Under the pieces are notes generated by a model. It was given only the letters and a program-made list of their open reading frames with translations, was not told where the DNA came from and ran no database searches. Below, piece after piece: positions 35,138-43,948 of a stretch of 64,000 nucleotides of DNA. This DNA comes from Alcaligenes parafaecalis (GTDB lineage: Bacteria; Pseudomonadota; Gammaproteobacteria; Burkholderiales; Burkholderiaceae_B). The number at the start of each line of letters is the position of its first letter. The first letter of the stretch is position 1. The stretch is taken from NCBI RefSeq assembly GCF_026344135.1, contig NZ_JAPKNA010000001.1:62001-126000 (forward strand), given 5' to 3'. The position numbers and the translations under genes were made by a program.

Positions 35138-35458
35138 TCAGGGTTTTGATGCGTTGTGCAAAGCCTGCAAGGCTTGTGTAGCCTGGGGATGGCCTTGTTC
35201 CAGTGCGTAGAGCCAGGCCAGTAATTCCGCCACGGCTTGATAAAGCTGAGGGGGAATATGGCGGTCCAGATCCACCTGCATCAACAGGCCCACCAGCTCG
35301 GGGGACTCGTGTACGTACAGGCCGTGTTCGCGGGCGGTCTCGACAATTTTTTCAGCCAGCGTGCCATAGCCTTTGGCCACAACACGGGGGGCTCCATCCT
35401 TGGGGTCGTAGCGCAAAGCCAGAGCCTGTGGGCGATGGGTGGGGGAATCAAGACTCAT
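35138..35458 (-). CDS. FlhB C-terminal-domain-like protein (FhlB type)
   Basis: Small protein of 106 residues from ATG 35458 that resembles only the cytoplasmic tail of FlhB (AEKIVETAREHGLYVHESPE, LVGLLMQVDLDRHIPPQLYQ). FlhB needs its tail to switch export specificity; free-standing tails can replace or modulate it. The autocleavage NPTH sequence of FlhB is absent; the equivalent region reads ALRYDPKDGAPRVVAKG. It overlaps the second fliK-like gene by 11 bases, which suggests a joint role in substrate switching. Confidence 0.88.
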   Translation of the reverse strand: MSLDSPTHRPQALALRYDPKDGAPRVVAKGYGTLAEKIVETAREHGLYVHESPELVGLLMQVDLDRHIPPQLYQAVAELLAWLYALEQGHPQATQALQALHNASKP

Positions 35459-36734
35459 CGGACGGGTCCTGCGGCAGGGTCGGGTCGGCTTCAATCTGCA
35501 ATTGGCTCAGGATCAGGCCCTGGTCTTGCAGGCGCTCACGCAGGGGCAGGCTGTTCTCGTCCAGATACGGTGCGGACTGATCGGCCTGAATGTGTACCAG
35601 CAATTGCTGATTCAAGAGGTTGAGCCGCAGTGTGATCGGACCCAGGGTGGGCAGATCCAGTTGCAGCGTGCTGGACCAGTGCTCGATTTCTTCTTCCGAT
35701 TGAGCTTCGTGGCGCTGCACGCTCCAGCTCATGTCGGCGTCGGGCCAGGCCTGACCTTGCCATTGCAGGTTCTGGTGGGCCAGGGTGTCCAGTTGCTGAC
35801 GTACCAGCATGCTGTTGGCCGGGTCCTGGGTACTGGCCTGGGTTTGAGTGTTATGGCTTGCGTTCGTTGTTGTTTCAGCGACGGGGCGGTTCAGGTTTTG
35901 CGGCTCTTGCTGCAATTCGCCGACGCTGCGTTGCCCAAAGTGCAGATCACTAAGATGGGACTCGTAAAACAGCCCGCTGTGTTGCAAGGCCTGAGGCAGT
36001 GCCTGGGTGAAGTGCTGGGCCAACGCCGCGGTGCTGCCTGTGGGCAGCGCGCTCTGCGCCGTCGCACCGGTTGCGGGTGCTCCTGCGCCAGGCATTCCTG
36101 TGGGTGCACCCGTGCCAGTGTTACTGCCTGCTGCCGCCGAACTGGCAGAACCTGCGCTTGTTCCAGTCGGTGTTGTGCTGCCGGGCAAGGGCAGGCGTTG
36201 CTGGGCCAGGTTTGCAATGGTGCTGGCGGCATTTTGTGCCGTGCCGCTACGTCCACCCGCCTGCGTATCACCGCCGGGGCGTGTCGATTCATTGCCGTCC
36301 GCTTGCAGGTTGGGACGGCCGGGTAATAAAGCCTGTCGACCCTGTACAGCCGGAGCGCGATCAGGGAAGCGTTCCAGCAGGGCCAGAATCAGTTGGGCGG
36401 TGCGCCCTAGTGTGGTGGGTGCCGAGCTGGTGGTGGCCGTATTGGGACCACGGGTATTCAGGGCAGGGTCGGTTGATGTTTGACCGCTTTGTGTACGCAG
36501 ATTTCGGCTATCGCGGCCCTGGGTATGGGCGCGGGCTTGATCGACGCTTTGGCGTTGATCTCGAGCCGTCTGGTTTTCAGCGCGCTCAGGGCGCTGACTG
36601 CCCGGTGTCTGGCTGATCGCGTCCGGGCGGGCACCCGTGGCAATATTGCTTTGCTGTCCTGTGCTGATACCCAGAACGGCATCAAGCCGCTGAATAAGCA
36701 GCGTCCCCAGCGGAGAGGGGCCGCCTATGCTCAT
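35448..36734 (-). CDS. Second FliK-like hook-length-control domain protein
   Basis: 428 residues. The first 270 are Thr/Ala/Gly/Pro-rich and of low complexity; the C-terminal part (about 330-415) resembles the FliK Flg_hook domain (LPTLGPITLRLNLLNQQLLV, then LRERLQDQGLILSQLQIE). Together with the flhB-tail gene it copies the FliK/FlhB switch pair. It overlaps fliT by 4 bases (ATGA). It is diverged from the fliK at 27730. Whether it is secreted is unknown. Confidence 0.85.
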   Translation of the reverse strand: MSIGGPSPLGTLLIQRLDAVLGISTGQQSNIATGARPDAISQTPGSQRPERAENQTARDQRQSVDQARAHTQGRDSRNLRTQSGQTSTDPALNTRGPNTATTSSAPTTLGRTAQLILALLERFPDRAPAVQGRQALLPGRPNLQADGNESTRPGGDTQAGGRSGTAQNAASTIANLAQQRLPLPGSTTPTGTSAGSASSAAAGSNTGTGAPTGMPGAGAPATGATAQSALPTGSTAALAQHFTQALPQALQHSGLFYESHLSDLHFGQRSVGELQQEPQNLNRPVAETTTNASHNTQTQASTQDPANSMLVRQQLDTLAHQNLQWQGQAWPDADMSWSVQRHEAQSEEEIEHWSSTLQLDLPTLGPITLRLNLLNQQLLVHIQADQSAPYLDENSLPLRERLQDQGLILSQLQIEADPTLPQDPSDES

Positions 36735-37066
36735 GGATGAACGCTAGGGCTGTAATACGCTTGCAATACGGTTTGCTGGCGTTTCATATTGCCCAGCAGT
36801 GCGCCCAGACGGCCCAGTTCGGGGGTGGCCAGATGACGGATCTGGGCATCATCTTCCAGAATTTGGGTCAGCAACTGACGGCGTGCCTGTTTTTCAGTCA
36901 CCGACAGGTCTTCCATATTCTTGAGCTTTTCCACCGCGAGTTGATAGTGTTCGGATTGTTCAAACACATCCTCCCAGCGTGCCGTTTGGGCAAGCTCCAG
37001 CATGTGACGGGTAATGCTGGCGATAATTTGATATTGATCGACGATCGGGTTAGAGGTATCGCTCAT
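36731..37066 (-). CDS. fliT: Flagellar export chaperone FliT-like
   Basis: 111-residue helical protein in the position of fliT, directly after fliS. In enterics FliT is the FliD chaperone and an FlhDC antagonist. Features are a helical N-terminal bundle (QYQIIASITRHMLELAQTAR WED) and a terminal helix. FliT proteins are poorly conserved, so the call relies on length, helical character and order. Confidence 0.8.
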   Translation of the reverse strand: MSDTSNPIVDQYQIIASITRHMLELAQTARWEDVFEQSEHYQLAVEKLKNMEDLSVTEKQARRQLLTQILEDDAQIRHLATPELGRLGALLGNMKRQQTVLQAYYSPSVHP

Positions 37067-37144
37067 GTTCGTACCAGGCGCTAAAGGCGCAAAGGAGGTT
37101 GGAGGTGCAGGTCAGGAACAGAACCTGTCCCGCGAGCCCCGGAG

Positions 37145-37576
37145 TCAAGCTGGCTGCTTGGCACGTTGTGTATCAACATTGCTGCGCCAGGCATCGGCAA
37201 TATCGGTCAACAAACGCTCGGCCAGCGTCAGTTTTTCCGCGTCATTGCGAAGGTTGGCCAGCATCAGGTTGTGCAGGATCAAGTCGTAGGTTGCGACCAG
37301 ATTACGAGCCAGCTCTCCGCCCTTTTCGGTATCGACCGCCATTTTCAGGCCGCTATCGACAATATCAATAGCTTTCGATAAGGACTGCCCCCGCCCGGCA
37401 ATATTGCCTTGTTCCATGTGCAAACGGGCTTGCAGCATGGCTGTGCGCGCACCGTTAAACAGCAGGGTAATCAGGTGTTCCGGGCTGGCGCTCAGGACTT
37501 CGGTTTCCAGACCTACTTGGGCGTAGGCACGGGCCGATTGCTGACCAAAGCGACGGGAAGGGGCAGGATAGCTCAT
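37145..37576 (-). CDS. fliS: Flagellin export chaperone FliS
   Basis: Prevents early polymerisation of flagellin in the cytoplasm. 143 residues with the family pattern: SARAYAQVGLETEVLSASPE, HLITLLFNGARTAMLQAR, and the KAIDIVDSGLKMAVDTEKGG helix. It starts 6 bases after fliD. Confidence 0.95.
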   Translation of the reverse strand: MSYPAPSRRFGQQSARAYAQVGLETEVLSASPEHLITLLFNGARTAMLQARLHMEQGNIAGRGQSLSKAIDIVDSGLKMAVDTEKGGELARNLVATYDLILHNLMLANLRNDAEKLTLAERLLTDIADAWRSNVDTQRAKQPA

Positions 37577-37582
37577 AGGGGT

Positions 37583-38971
37583 TTATTTACTGTTGTTCAT
37601 ATTGCCCAGCATGGACAGTTGCTGGCTCAGGTAATCACTGGTGCCTTTCATGCGGTTGATCATCACGTCCAACTGCACGAACTGTTTGCGGTAGGCTTCC
37701 ATCTTGTTTTCGATGCGCTGGTCGGCGGCATCATACTGATCTTGCAGTTTTTTGCCGACTTTTTCAGCGCCTTCCTGGGCGTTATCAATACGGCCGCCTT
37801 TCTTGATGAACTCATCGGCTGCGGCTTGTACACGGCCCGCTACACCTTGCTCGCCCACGAACATGTTCTTGACGTCCGCCATATTGGTCTTCAGGACTTC
37901 GTTCAGCTTTTTTTCGTCCAGTTGCAGATCGCCGGTTTTCGGGTCCACGTTAATCCCCAGACCCACCAGAGAGCGGATTTCGCCTTCGCTGGGAACGTGG
38001 CCCAGGGTAGCGTCCCGCATGGCGTTCTGGGCTTCGCGGGCCATGGAGTCGCCGGTCAGGGCAGAGCCCTGCTTCAGGTCGACGTTGTAGGCCGTCAGGG
38101 CGCGAATCGACTTGTTGAACTTGTTGTAAGCCTCGACATAGTCTTTCACCGCTTTGGCGGCCACGCTATCGTCTTTGGCCACTTCCACATTGATGGGGTC
38201 GTCACCTGCTTTGTTCAGCGTGATTTCCAGGCCTTCAATGGTGTTTTTCAGCGTATTGCTCTGGCTGGTGATCTCAATACCATTGACCGTCAGCTTGGCG
38301 TTGAGGGCTTTGGTTTCTGTAAAGCCGTTGGCACCAGGGTTAGTGGAGTCGAAATTGAGCACGTCAGCCAGCGCGTCATTGCCGCTTACACTAATGGAGC
38401 TGATCGAGGCGGCTTCGCCTGTCGCGCCTGCGGACAGTTGCAGGCGGTAGGGTTCGTTTGGATCGCCGGTATTGATAATGGTGGCTTTCATGCCCACGTC
38501 GGGGTCGGCATTAATGGCGTTCATCACCCCTTGCAAGGACGTGTCCTGTCCTTTCATGTCGACCGAGTGTTCTTTGCCATTGGCCAGGCGAACGGTGATT
38601 TTTCCGCCTTCGCCGATGGCCTTGTCCCGCGACTCGTGGGCGGCGGCCGTCAGCGTCTGACGGGTGGCCAGATTATCAACCTTGATCACGTACTGACCGG
38701 CTGAAGCTTTGGAGTCGCCGGTCACTTTGATATTTTCGCTATTGGCCGTCACTTTGACTGCGCCGAACGAATCTTCCGAGTTCAGCGCCTTGGAGGCCGA
38801 CTGCAGCTCAGCCAGACTGCTCTTGAGTTGACCGTAGGCCGAGATCTTGTTGGTATTGGCAACCTGGCGGTTCTGGATAACGGCAAGGCTCTTCTTTTCC
38901 GTCTTGCGCAGATCTTCCAGCAACTCGTCCAGCTTCAGGCCCGAGCCTACGCCAATCGAAGAAATAGCCAT
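37583..38971 (-). CDS. fliD: Flagellar filament cap FliD (HAP2)
   Basis: Cap that folds flagellin at the filament tip. 462 residues, starting MAISSIGVGSGLKLDELLED, with D2/D3 domains in the middle and a C-terminal coiled-coil (RIENKMEAYRKQFVQLDVMI, NRMKGTSDYLSQQLSML) typical of FliD. It follows flaG by 89 bases. Confidence 0.96.
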   Translation of the reverse strand: MAISSIGVGSGLKLDELLEDLRKTEKKSLAVIQNRQVANTNKISAYGQLKSSLAELQSASKALNSEDSFGAVKVTANSENIKVTGDSKASAGQYVIKVDNLATRQTLTAAAHESRDKAIGEGGKITVRLANGKEHSVDMKGQDTSLQGVMNAINADPDVGMKATIINTGDPNEPYRLQLSAGATGEAASISSISVSGNDALADVLNFDSTNPGANGFTETKALNAKLTVNGIEITSQSNTLKNTIEGLEITLNKAGDDPINVEVAKDDSVAAKAVKDYVEAYNKFNKSIRALTAYNVDLKQGSALTGDSMAREAQNAMRDATLGHVPSEGEIRSLVGLGINVDPKTGDLQLDEKKLNEVLKTNMADVKNMFVGEQGVAGRVQAAADEFIKKGGRIDNAQEGAEKVGKKLQDQYDAADQRIENKMEAYRKQFVQLDVMINRMKGTSDYLSQQLSMLGNMNNSK

Positions 38972-39060
38972 ATCAAATACTCCTTTAGTGTCCTATTTTG
39001 TCGCGAATGTGTCGCGCGCAAAGCCCATGTCAATGGGAGGTTTCGAGGCCAGTTTGGTTT

Positions 39061-39462
39061 TTAAACCTTCACACTGACGGCGTTGCCCTGCAACCGAACG
39101 ATCATTTTGGCAATCTGGATGACGGCGTCCGAAGGGACGGTGCGCAGCACCTCGCCGGTCGAGTTGTCCACAATGGAGACCACCAGACGTTGGGCTTCGT
39201 CGTCCATATTGAAGCGAATCCCCGTAGACCAGGCCTGCAGGGAATTGTTGATCTGGTCCAGGGTGTCATCCAGCGTGTTGACCATGCCGGGCACGGCTTC
39301 ACGCTTGTCGGGCCAGCGTTGCTGTAGCTGGGTATCGGTACTGCTTTCCTTGATCGGGGTCACCGTGGTGGCCGCCGACGGGGTAGGGGTGCCGGGGTTT
39401 TGCTCCACAGGGGAAGCCAGGGGCACCAAGGCCGTCGTTTGAGATGAAACTGAGTTGATCAT
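39061..39462 (-). CDS. flaG: FlaG family protein
   Basis: 133 residues from ATG 39462. The C-terminal half (IRFNMDDEAQRLVVSIVDNS, TGEVLRTVPSDAVIQIAKMI) is the FlaG domain found upstream of fliD in many bacteria, where it affects filament length. The N-terminal half is Pro/Thr-rich. It leads the fliD-fliS-fliT group behind a sigma-28 site. Confidence 0.92.
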   Translation of the reverse strand: MINSVSSQTTALVPLASPVEQNPGTPTPSAATTVTPIKESSTDTQLQQRWPDKREAVPGMVNTLDDTLDQINNSLQAWSTGIRFNMDDEAQRLVVSIVDNSTGEVLRTVPSDAVIQIAKMIVRLQGNAVSVKV

Positions 39463-39533
39463 GACATCACTCCAGAAGGGGCTTGGTGGCAGGCCTGCAC
39501 AATGGCTCGGGGCTCGGCACCTGTAACGTTCCA

Positions 39534-39560
39534 ATTACGGCACCCTCGCGCGTATCTTTA
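39534..39560 (-). promoter_or_regulatory. Sigma-28 promoter of flaG-fliD-fliS-fliT
   Basis: On the minus strand: TAAAGATA, 11 bases, GCCGTAAT; 6/8 at the -35 and the GCCG core of the -10, with exact spacing. It lies about 70 bases before the flaG start. Confidence 0.65.
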
Positions 39561-39700
39561 GGAAGGATTTTGCTTTTTGCCCGGCATGGGCCCGGTTAAA
39601 GCCTGAATAAGATGGCGAAAGACTGTTTGATTTGGGGACTGTGAGGGCAGGCGGGCAGGCAAAATAGCTCAATCTTTATTGTCCGGATTCGTGCCCGTCC

Positions 39701-40462
39701 ATGCCTCGTTCAGAAGACGTCCTGGTTGAGCAGTACGCCCCATTGGTGCGCCGCCAAGCGCTCCAGCTCGTGTCGCGCCTGCCACCCAGTGTCGAGCTGG
39801 ATGATCTGATGCAGGCTGGCATGATGGGCTTGCTCGATGCTGTGCGCCGTTACCAGGTCGTGGCCGAGGCCCAGTTCGAGACCTACGCGGTTACCCGAAT
39901 CCGCGGCGCCATGCTGGACGAGTTGCGTAGCCAGGACTGGCTGCCACGCAGCGTGCGTACCAAAGCCCGCCAGATCGAAGTGGCTGTCAGCACCTTGCGT
40001 CAGGAACTGCTGCGCGAACCCACCGAGCCGGAAATTGCCGAAGCCCTGTCTTTGAGCATGGACGATTACTACGAGCTGCTGGACGAAGCGGTTGGGGTGC
40101 AAGTCATTCACTATGAAGACTTGAAGCGTCATGCCGATCCTTCAGCCGATGCGCTGGAATTCCTGGAAGACAGTACGCGTGAGCAGGCTTACTTCGATAA
40201 CCCGCTGAACCTGCTGACCTCCCAGGGATTGCGTCAGGCACTCATCACTGCCATCGACCAGTTGCCTGAGCGTGAAAAACTGCTGTTCGCGCTGCAATTC
40301 GAGCAAGACCTGAATCAGAAAGAAATTGCTCTGGTGCTGGGTGTGACCGAAGGGCGCGTATCCCAACTGCGTAGCCAGGCCGTGGCCCGTATCCGAGCCA
40401 GTTTGGCAAAAGACCAGTGGGATGCCATCTCTGATAGCGCGGAATTTCAGGTGCTTTTGTAA
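39701..40462 (+). CDS. fliA: Flagellar sigma factor FliA (sigma-28)
   Basis: Directs transcription of late flagellar and chemotaxis genes. 253 residues with sigma regions 2 (LVSRLPPSVELDDLMQAGMM, GLLDAVRRYQ), 3 (RGAMLDELRSQDWLPRSVRT) and 4, the helix-turn-helix KEIALVLGVTEGRVSQLRSQ near 210-229. It runs opposite to all its neighbours, diverging from flaG by 238 bases. Its partner FlgM is at 5172. I could not find a convincing promoter for it. Confidence 0.97.
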   Translation: MPRSEDVLVEQYAPLVRRQALQLVSRLPPSVELDDLMQAGMMGLLDAVRRYQVVAEAQFETYAVTRIRGAMLDELRSQDWLPRSVRTKARQIEVAVSTLRQELLREPTEPEIAEALSLSMDDYYELLDEAVGVQVIHYEDLKRHADPSADALEFLEDSTREQAYFDNPLNLLTSQGLRQALITAIDQLPEREKLLFALQFEQDLNQKEIALVLGVTEGRVSQLRSQAVARIRASLAKDQWDAISDSAEFQVLL

Positions 40463-40513
40463 GCCTGCCTTTCGCGGGCAGCCGACCTTTTCCCTTTTTC
40501 TGACTAACTATAT

Positions 40514-40534
40514 AAGAGCCGTTTCCTGGCTCTT
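40514..40534 (+). terminator. Weak hairpin after fliA
   Basis: AAGAGCC (40514-40520) pairs with GGCTCTT (40528-40534) across a 7-base loop; only a GT-rich tail follows. It lies about 50 bases after the fliA stop. Confidence 0.4.
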
Positions 40535-40594
40535 GTGTGTTTGCGATCGTCTGGTGTTTTTAAGCCTTACTGAATACGGCTAGCTTGAAAATCT

Positions 40595-40627
40595 GGCCTT
40601 TCCCACCCTTCAGCGGTAGGAAAGGCC
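40595..40627. terminator. Bidirectional hairpin between convergent fliA and glycosyltransferase genes
   Basis: GGCCTTTCC (40595-40603) pairs perfectly with GGAAAGGCC (40619-40627) across a 15-base loop. Short T-rich sequence lies on both sides, so it can serve both convergent transcripts. Confidence 0.55.
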
Positions 40628-40636
40628 GAATTTGTT

Positions 40637-43600
40637 TTAGCGATAGTCTTGCTGGAAGGTCGCTTTCAAACTCTGCAAACGTTCCCGATTAAGCTTGGCC
40701 TTGATTTTGAACAGGCCCGCCGTCTCCACGGTTTTCTCTGCGTCCAGGAACTCCAGGACTGGCTTGTAGTAGTCGCGGTTCCAGAAGTCATGGATGAAGA
40801 TCCGCGCCGAGCTGGGATCTCCTTTTTTGAGCACGTAGTCGATGCTCTCCAGTGTGCTGGCCACGCGGAAGCGGCCGTCGACCAGGATCAGGTCAAAGGG
40901 CAGGTCCTGGGTGTGGATGGATTGGCTGTAGTTGGGGAATTGATTCGCTGCGCGCAGGTCCACGGGGTAACCCCATTCTTTGGTGGGACCAATGTCTACA
41001 TGATTCACCTGGCAGGCATCACCCACTTCGGCGCGCAGTTGCTCCAGCCAGCGGCGGTCGCTTTCCACTCCGTGAACATTCAGCCCCATGCTGGCGGCCA
41101 GTTTGGTGGAGCCGCCGCTACCGAATTCGTAGTAGTGCTGGGCCTGATCCAGGCAAGACTCGAAAAACTCGATCTCGGCGGCGGTCATGGCCGGGATGTT
41201 GGGGATGGTCATGCTGGGCAGATTGCGCAAACGGGCCTGCTTCAGATATTCCTCGGCTTTGGGGTGCTGATGCTGTGTCAGCAAGCGCTGTGCGTAGTCC
41301 GGGGCTCCAAAGTACGCGTGAAGAATAAACGCCAGTTTTTCCAGACGCTCGACAGGCAGGTCTTGTGTATTACGCGGCAGGAATACGGCAATAGCCGAAT
41401 GGGTGCGGCTGCCATTGTGGCTGTCTTTGAGCTGGGCGTCGGTGTAGCCGCTCTCGCAGTCAAAGGCCATGAGTGTGTAGAACTTCAGGCCATGCGGTGT
41501 GAGCAGATCACGGGCCTGCGACAAGTCCAATTGCTGGGCGTCACCTGGTGCAAAATGCACCTTGATGGAAACGGCCAGGACGTCTTTCAGGGTCTGACTG
41601 GCGTTGGTGAGCAGGGCGTGATTGTCGTAGTTGTCCGCCAGCATCAGCCAGTCGATGGCCGCGTCTCGCTCCAGATCGTCCAGGCGGATGGAGGGTAGAT
41701 CGAACTGCGCCAGTGCCTGGCTGGCCTCCATGACGGGGGCTAGGGTGCCGCTTTGCCGATTGTCCAGACGGGCCTGAAAACTGACTGCGCCGCCATGTCC
41801 CAGCACGGCTTGCTGAACGATTTGCAGTCGGTTGCGGTTCAGGGGCAGGAGCAAATCTTGCGTGGTGGCGGCGGGATCGAAGCAAATCAGATGCAGGGCA
41901 CCGGTTGCGTAAAGTTGCTCGAATTTAGCGTCCTGCACCAGTCTCGCGCCGTGATCAATGACGACAACAGGGTGCTTCAGCTCGAAACTGAAATCTTGTG
42001 TTCCAGAGGCTTCCTGCAAGGGCACGGCAAGTTGGGCGCTGTCCTGATCCTCAAAGCGAAGCTGGTGATCATGCTGAATGCTCAGGGCAGCGGGTGCCAG
42101 CCCGTCGCAATGCCGTTGCCAGATGGCGTGCAAAGCCTGACGCAGGGATTGAGCAAAAGCCTCGTGGTTGCAGACGGGAGAGTTCAGAAAGACCTGACGC
42201 ATCTCACTGCGCAGGGAGGCCAGCAAAGCATGATCTTCAGCCAGCATGCAGGCCAGGGAGACGTAATGCTCCCAGGACTGGGCAACCAGTTGCGGATAAC
42301 CGGCGTTGCTGATGTGGCTGGTGGAGTGTCGGCTGGCAAAGGTGGGGCCGGGCAAGGTAATGACCGGGGCACCCATCAACATGGATTCCAGTGTGGTCAG
42401 CCCGCCCGAGAAGGGCCAGGGGTCCAGAGTGATATCAACGCGGTTATAGGTTCTGAGCAGTTCCCGGTGATTGGATTGCCCCTCAAAGTCCAGGCGCTCA
42501 GGATCAACTCCTTGGGCTTTAAAACCGTCCTGGATTCTTTGCTTGAACTCCTCGCCTTCGTACAAAGAGCCTTTCAGCAATAGGCGTGCATTGGGCACCG
42601 CCGTCAAAATAGCCGCCCAAGCCTGAATGGTCGCTTCATTAATCTTGTTGGCGTTATTAAAGCAGCCAAAGGTAATGTGACCATTTTGTTCGATGGGGGC
42701 GGGGCCGACTTCTGGCACGTAGAACGGCGGCATATAGCTGATGTAGCCGTTGGGCATGCGAATCAGCTTTTCTGTGTAATCCGAGTCGGTGCCTTGCGGG
42801 CTCTCAAAGCGGTCCGAGATCAGGTAGTCGATATAGTCCAGACCCATGGAGTTGTTCAGGCCACCTACCCATTTCACAATCAGCGGGGCTGGCTTCATGG
42901 ACAACATGCGCAGTCGAGTGCCTTTGTGATAGCCACTCATGTCGATTAGGATATCGATACGGTCACGACGAATTTGCTGATTGAGCTGATCATCGCCCAA
43001 GGCCGCGGTTTCGCGCCAGGCGTGGCAATGCGCACGGAGCTGCTCGGTGACGTCGTCAGGCTTGTCGGTGCTGCTGTAGGCGTACAGCTTGAATTCATTT
43101 TTGGATAAACGGGTCAGCGAGCCACTGGTCATGCGGGTGACGGGGTGATTGCTGAAACCATCAGAGAGCAAGCCGATACGCAGCGTACGTTTGGCGATGC
43201 GGCGCGTGTCTGCCGCCGCGTGCAGGGTGTAGGCGAAGCGCTTTTGCCAATCCTGTTGCAGTTGGCGAATATCGGCCAGATCCAGATTCGGGTTGAAGTG
43301 CTCGTCGGTAATCACCTTGCCCAGAATCAGATCGTTCTTGGGGTCCTGGTGATGAGCCTGGCGCAGCAGCTTGCGCGAACCGTCCAGATCACCGCGTTTT
43401 GCATGCAGCTCGGCCAGTTTGAACAGGGCCACGGCGCTGGGCTTTTGTTTGATTTCTTCTTCAAGCAGCGCTTGGGCGGCCGTATAGTCCCGGCAAGCCA
43501 CATACACATCTACTGCCAGATCGCGTGCTGCCAAGTCTTTTTTCAGTTTGAGTTGGGGCAGGTAGCGGCGTGCCTCTTGAGGGCGTTTGTCGTTGATCAG

Positions 43601-43759
43601 CGCCTTGATGATGAGCGACAGGCTGGCCTGATGCTCGGGATGGTGGGCAAGCAGTTCTTCCAGCGTGGCAATGGCGGCAGGGAACTGGCTGCCATTGAAA
43701 AGCTGGAGGGCATCTTGGTAGCGCGTATCGGGGGACACAGGGCGGGCAGAGGAGGACAT
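40637..43759 (-). CDS. SPINDLY/OGT-type glycosyltransferase fused to methyltransferase-like domains, likely flagellin glycosylation
   Basis: About 1040 residues from ATG 43759. Layout: TPR repeats (about 10-150); an O-GlcNAc-transferase-like catalytic region (about 190-560) with RIGLLSDGFSNHPVTRM, GCFNNANKINEATIQAWAAI and DPWPFSGGLTTLESMLMGAP; a middle region (about 590-790) with a pattern like FkbM methyltransferases (IRLDDLERDAAIDWLMLADN); and a C-terminal SAM-methyltransferase-like domain with YYEFGSGGSTKLA (about 874) and FDLILVDGRFR (about 952). Location next to fliC suggests glycosylation of flagellin, perhaps with methylation of the glycan. The activities are inferred from motifs. Confidence 0.85.
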   Translation of the reverse strand: MSSSARPVSPDTRYQDALQLFNGSQFPAAIATLEELLAHHPEHQASLSLIIKALINDKRPQEARRYLPQLKLKKDLAARDLAVDVYVACRDYTAAQALLEEEIKQKPSAVALFKLAELHAKRGDLDGSRKLLRQAHHQDPKNDLILGKVITDEHFNPNLDLADIRQLQQDWQKRFAYTLHAAADTRRIAKRTLRIGLLSDGFSNHPVTRMTSGSLTRLSKNEFKLYAYSSTDKPDDVTEQLRAHCHAWRETAALGDDQLNQQIRRDRIDILIDMSGYHKGTRLRMLSMKPAPLIVKWVGGLNNSMGLDYIDYLISDRFESPQGTDSDYTEKLIRMPNGYISYMPPFYVPEVGPAPIEQNGHITFGCFNNANKINEATIQAWAAILTAVPNARLLLKGSLYEGEEFKQRIQDGFKAQGVDPERLDFEGQSNHRELLRTYNRVDITLDPWPFSGGLTTLESMLMGAPVITLPGPTFASRHSTSHISNAGYPQLVAQSWEHYVSLACMLAEDHALLASLRSEMRQVFLNSPVCNHEAFAQSLRQALHAIWQRHCDGLAPAALSIQHDHQLRFEDQDSAQLAVPLQEASGTQDFSFELKHPVVVIDHGARLVQDAKFEQLYATGALHLICFDPAATTQDLLLPLNRNRLQIVQQAVLGHGGAVSFQARLDNRQSGTLAPVMEASQALAQFDLPSIRLDDLERDAAIDWLMLADNYDNHALLTNASQTLKDVLAVSIKVHFAPGDAQQLDLSQARDLLTPHGLKFYTLMAFDCESGYTDAQLKDSHNGSRTHSAIAVFLPRNTQDLPVERLEKLAFILHAYFGAPDYAQRLLTQHQHPKAEEYLKQARLRNLPSMTIPNIPAMTAAEIEFFESCLDQAQHYYEFGSGGSTKLAASMGLNVHGVESDRRWLEQLRAEVGDACQVNHVDIGPTKEWGYPVDLRAANQFPNYSQSIHTQDLPFDLILVDGRFRVASTLESIDYVLKKGDPSSARIFIHDFWNRDYYKPVLEFLDAEKTVETAGLFKIKAKLNRERLQSLKATFQQDYR

Positions 43760-43860
43760 GGCGTGATAGGGATCTGAAGTCTCGTTCAAATCTGGCTAGC
43801 ATACCGGTCGGGCCTTGTGGTCAATGCGTGAAATAAGCCGGTTTTTCAGGCCTTTGCGCC

Positions 43861-43896
43861 AAAAAAAACCGGATATTGCAGGCAATATCCGGTTTT
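43861..43896 (-). terminator. Rho-independent terminator of fliC
   Basis: A 14-bp perfect stem (AAAACCGGATATTG / CAATATCCGGTTTT) with a 4-base loop, followed on the minus strand by eight T. It lies about 50 bases after the fliC stop, so flagellin is transcribed separately from the glycosyltransferase gene. Confidence 0.93.
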
Positions 43897-43948
43897 CGTG
43901 CAACTGGCCGACAAGATAAACCTGTCGGCCCGGCATGTAGCGGCTGAA

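Noticed and set aside
43797..43850. Possible sigma-70 promoter for the glycosyltransferase (TTGACC...TATGCT)
   Set aside because: The spacer is only 15 bases and the -10 match is modest, so I do not list it as a feature.
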